Positions 52,107-54,848 of a stretch of DNA of 54,848 nt are shown in pieces. The DNA is from an uncultured Lewinella sp. (GTDB taxonomy: Bacteria > Bacteroidota > Bacteroidia > Chitinophagales > Saprospiraceae), in NCBI GenBank assembly GCA_913057725.1, contig CAJXOS010000025.1:1-54848 (forward strand), given 5' to 3'. The notes under the pieces were generated by a model. That model was not told where the DNA came from, did not search any database, and was given only the letters and a program-made list of their open reading frames with translations. Both the position numbers and the translations under genes were made by a program. How positions within the stretch are numbered: position 1 is the first letter of the stretch; every line of letters begins with the position of its first letter.

Positions 52107-52430
52107 TCAATTCTGATTCAAATACTGGGATGGAGATTTGCCAAAACGATTTTTGAAAACCTGATTGAAGGTAGACTTTGAACTAAAACCCGACTCCAAT
52201 GCCAGTGCGAGTAAGGTCTTTTGTTGGGCCTCTTCGGATTGAGCTTTCTTCAAAAAGGCATCCAAATGAAAGTTGTTGATATACTCTTTGAAGTTTTTGT
52301 GATGATAGCGATTGATTAGATAAGACACATAACGGGATGGTACACCTAGGGTGGTTGCCAATGACTTCAAAGAAAGGTCTGGATCTAAAAACTGCTCTTC
52401 TTCCCTTAGTACGTGATCTAAACGCTCCAA
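52107..52430 (-). CDS. AraC-type DNA-binding domain, downstream part of a split regulator
   Basis: This 107-residue frame is an AraC/XylS HTH pair: LSLKSLATTLGVPSRYVSYLINRYHHKNFKEYIN and LLALALESGFSSKSTFNQVFKNRFGKSPSQYL. Its first start is a TTG at 52430, and upstream codons (ISWVHEDEEQLERLD) remain open for about 15 codons until a TAA near 52480, so this is the tail of a longer protein in the -1 frame of the membrane part. In related Bacteroidota regulators the two modules are one chain. Either it is expressed by a frameshift, or the gene is broken. See the findings. Confidence 0.75.
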   Translation of the reverse strand: MERLDHVLREEEQFLDPDLSLKSLATTLGVPSRYVSYLINRYHHKNFKEYINNFHLDAFLKKAQSEEAQQKTLLALALESGFSSKSTFNQVFKNRFGKSPSQYLNQN

Positions 52431-53158
52431 TTGCTCCTCATCCTCGTGTACCCAGGAAATTCCTCCTTGGCAGTAGATTTAATTACGGTAGGAAATTGAG
52501 GGGTTCCCAAGAAATTCAAAAAGGCTAAAGCAAAAATCAGTACAACCAAAATCAGCTCGATTACTTCGAAATACTCCCAGCCAATGAAGGAAAAAACAAT
52601 CCATGCCAGACAAATCAGGGATAAGCCACCCATAAGTAAGAGAACTCTAAATCGTGGCAACCATTTGTCCTGACTGGCTTTGAAAGCATTATGCCTTCGC
52701 AAACGAAAATACCTGATCCAGAAAAACGCAAGCGCCGCTATGAATCCCAAGAGTGGCAAATAGTCCACGAAGAACACCCAGAGCAGATTATCCCTTAGAC
52801 TCCACCCCCCAGTGCGCGACAAGAGCTGAAATACCAACTGTATCAAGGCCGGAAGGAAGAGTAGATAATGCCAAGGTTTCCATTTAAAGGAGGGAGCCGT
52901 ACTGAACTGGACAAACAGCCAGATGGCAGGAGGAACGATCAAGTAATTGAGCAGTAAACCAATGTGGAAAGTGCCTTCTGAATTATTATACCCCGAAAGT
53001 GCCCCCCAGGAGAACAGAATCTCAAAGGAGAACAAGAGCATTATCAGCCCTAGAAAGAAGTTTCCCTTCTTGTCGGTGAAGACTTGAGAGATCAAAGCCA
53101 AACTGATCAGGATACCTAAAACACCGGCTATGAGATACAGACTTTCGGATACCAGCAC
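52418..53158 (-). CDS. Seven-helix membrane sensor, upstream part of the split AraC regulator
   Basis: This 246-residue frame has seven hydrophobic helices (about 7-27, 37-53, 61-80, 92-108, 125-147, 165-188, 200-220) and no DNA-binding domain. It starts with GTG at 53158. The last ~10 residues (GYTRMRSNWSV) are out of place; the AraC HTH continues in the -1 frame from about 52480. In the family the seven-helix part senses a signal and the HTH binds DNA. Downstream DUF4932 gene is a possible target. The shift may be a mutation, a sequencing error or programmed. Confidence 0.78.
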   Translation of the reverse strand: MLVSESLYLIAGVLGILISLALISQVFTDKKGNFFLGLIMLLFSFEILFSWGALSGYNNSEGTFHIGLLLNYLIVPPAIWLFVQFSTAPSFKWKPWHYLLFLPALIQLVFQLLSRTGGWSLRDNLLWVFFVDYLPLLGFIAALAFFWIRYFRLRRHNAFKASQDKWLPRFRVLLLMGGLSLICLAWIVFSFIGWEYFEVIELILVVLIFALAFLNFLGTPQFPTVIKSTAKEEFPGYTRMRSNWSV

Positions 53159-53340
53159 AGTGATTTCAATTCATCTTCGGATCATCCAAAATACGGAGCC
53201 CTTATGGAATCAAGAAATTGGGCAGTCCCGATCTATTTCGCTCAACGAAATCTACTCGTCATTTAGCTGAAATTAAGGCCGTTCTTTAAACCGCCTTCGT
53301 CGCTCTCCGTTTCATGCTCAGATCATTAGTAAAGACTTTC

Positions 53341-53895
53341 ATGAAATTCATCACATTAACCTTTGCCGCAGCGCTCCTTATGCTTAACAGTAATGATACT
53401 ACCCAGCCACTACGCATTGATTTCGGCCAGCAAAAAGATGGTCAGAATTGGATGATCATCGTAGATGGCGTCATGGGTGGCCTATCGCGGGGGCGAAAAG
53501 AACTACGCGAAAACAGCATGTACTTTTCTGGTACTGTCTCACTGGAAAACAATGGTGGCTTTTCCTCCTGTAAAGCACCCTACGTCCGTACAGACCTCTC
53601 TTCTTATTCAACCTTCATCATTCGTTGCAAGGGCCAAGGGCAAGCTTTTGCGCTCACGCTCGACAATGATCGGCGTTGGTATCAACCGTACTTCAAAAAG
53701 GAGTTTACACCTACTGAAGAGTGGCAAACTTTCGAAATTCCACTTACCGAGTTTGATCTATATCGAATTGGCAGAAAACTGGGTACAGGCCCTAGCGATG
53801 AAGCCTTGGCGAGTACCATTCGCATTGGTATTACTACGAACAGTAAGAAGGAGGGGCCTTTCGATTTGGAGGTGGATTATATCGAGTTTCGATAG
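53341..53895 (+). CDS. CIA30-family (NDUFAF1-like) exported protein
   Basis: This 184-residue protein (ATG 53341; an ATG at 53314 is possible) has a signal-like N-terminus (MKFITLTFAAALLMLNS), then the CIA30/NDUFAF1 galactose-binding-like fold: VDGVMGGLSRG near residue 40, GTVSLENNGGFSS, RWYQPYF, WQTFEIPLTEF and IRIGI. Family members act in complex I assembly in mitochondria, but bacterial exported members are of unknown function. A convergent atpC gene lies 96 bases downstream. Confidence 0.9.
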   Translation: MKFITLTFAAALLMLNSNDTTQPLRIDFGQQKDGQNWMIIVDGVMGGLSRGRKELRENSMYFSGTVSLENNGGFSSCKAPYVRTDLSSYSTFIIRCKGQGQAFALTLDNDRRWYQPYFKKEFTPTEEWQTFEIPLTEFDLYRIGRKLGTGPSDEALASTIRIGITTNSKKEGPFDLEVDYIEFR

Positions 53896-53916
53896 AAACA
53901 GCGAGCATATTCCCCA

Positions 53917-53960
53917 CAAAAAAAAATCGCCCCGACCAGCACATTGCCAATCGGGGCGAT
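53917..53960 (-). terminator. Rho-independent terminator of the atpD-atpC transcript
   Basis: On the minus strand a 10-base-pair stem (53951-53960 with 53926-53935, 15-base loop) is followed by a run of about nine T. It lies 31 bases past the atpC stop. A second small hairpin (53971-53988) lies between. Confidence 0.85.
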
Positions 53961-53991
53961 CCTATTTATTATCCGCCGCAGGGCGGATTAC

Positions 53992-54300
53992 CTATAGTTG
54001 ACTTACACCCTGTACAAGCAGGGAGATTTCGTTGTTCAGTACTTCAATAAAACCACCTTCAATTTCGAAGACGAGCTTATTGCCGGCAGTGGATCCTTCT
54101 TTACGCGCCTGGCTGGTAGCATCGTAGTAAGAATAACCACCGTCGCCTGTTTCGATCGTAATCTTACCCTCATCCAGGGCTGAAACGATAGGGGCGTGAT
54201 TCTTGAGCACCTGAAATTCACCTTTCACACCAGGAACCTTCACCGAGGTGATAGAGCCCTGAAAGATTTCCCGATCTGGTGTCAATACCGCAATATTCAT
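53992..54300 (-). CDS. atpC: F1 ATP synthase epsilon subunit
   Basis: This 102-residue protein has the epsilon-subunit beta-sandwich: MNIAVLTPDREIFQGSITSVKVPGVKGEFQVLKNHAPIVSAL, with the family block GEFQVLKNHAPIVS. The C-terminal helical hairpin of the proteobacterial epsilon is largely absent, so it is a short form, as is usual in Bacteroidota. It follows atpD by 34 bases. The subunit couples F1 to Fo and can inhibit hydrolysis. Confidence 0.95.
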   Translation of the reverse strand: MNIAVLTPDREIFQGSITSVKVPGVKGEFQVLKNHAPIVSALDEGKITIETGDGGYSYYDATSQARKEGSTAGNKLVFEIEGGFIEVLNNEISLLVQGVSQL

Positions 54301-54334
54301 ATGGTCTTATTTATCTGTTAACTCTCGGTTATTA

Positions 54335-54848
<514 letters not shown>

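Overview
The window is a stretch of chromosome from a member of the Bacteroidota, most likely of the Saprospiria (Lewinella-like) lineage. The evidence is type IX secretion sorting domains of both kinds (type A at the ends of a di-heme peroxidase and a metalloprotease, and a gliding-motility type B domain), two STN-domain TonB-dependent receptors (one with an ECF sigma/FecR pair, one with a DUF4249 partner), a DUF2723 membrane protein, a DUF4834-like microprotein, promoters of the Bacteroidota TAnnTTTG type, frequent absence of a Shine-Dalgarno sequence, and a mevalonate-pathway cluster. The genus is inferred from gene content only.

Layout: 193-3345 is the right-hand end of an extracellular contractile injection system (eCIS, phage-tail-like) locus: two gp19-like tube proteins, a VgrG/gp5-like spike and a PAAR tip, followed by a convergent gene of unknown function. 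4684-6608 is htpG with a strong terminator, then a small secreted protein. 7291-11461 is a cell-surface signalling unit (ECF sigma, FecR, TonB-dependent receptor with STN domain), divergent from a secreted di-heme cytochrome c peroxidase. 13680-18996 holds a MaoC hydratase, an overlapping ABC1 kinase/isochorismatase pair, a lipoprotein and a large T9SS type B protein. 19142-22683 holds a COG3573-type flavoprotein with a small partner, and rpoN (sigma-54). 22903-27980 is a run of plus-strand genes: aminopeptidase P, cupin, S10 carboxypeptidase, GNAT and an outer-membrane barrel. 28048-32160 holds purine nucleoside phosphorylase and a DUF2723 membrane protein. 32558-37862 holds a 56-residue DUF4834-like gene and a TonB receptor/DUF4249/MG2-protein operon. 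38029-41752 holds a quinone-oxidoreductase-like gene followed by an 880-residue protein that appears to join YrdC, CitE-like and double MaoC modules. 41957-47524 holds purN, a PorE-like protein ending in SPOR and a metzincin protease. 47874-50932 is HMG-CoA synthase, a CYTH protein and a mevalonate-kinase-like GHMP kinase. 50934-53158 holds a DUF4932 peptidase and a membrane AraC-type regulator split by a frameshift. 53341 to the end holds a CIA30 protein and atpC-atpD, the latter cut by the window edge.

Working together: much of the window concerns the cell envelope, with TonB-dependent import and its own sigma/anti-sigma signalling, T9SS-secreted enzymes and peptidases. The most unusual single gene is the YrdC-CitE-MaoC fusion at 38029-40671. 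The other points worth checking are the split AraC regulator, the SPOR-for-OmpA swap in the PorE-like protein, and the CYTH gene placed between two mevalonate-pathway genes. I saw no rRNA, tRNA, CRISPR array, insertion sequence or integrase.
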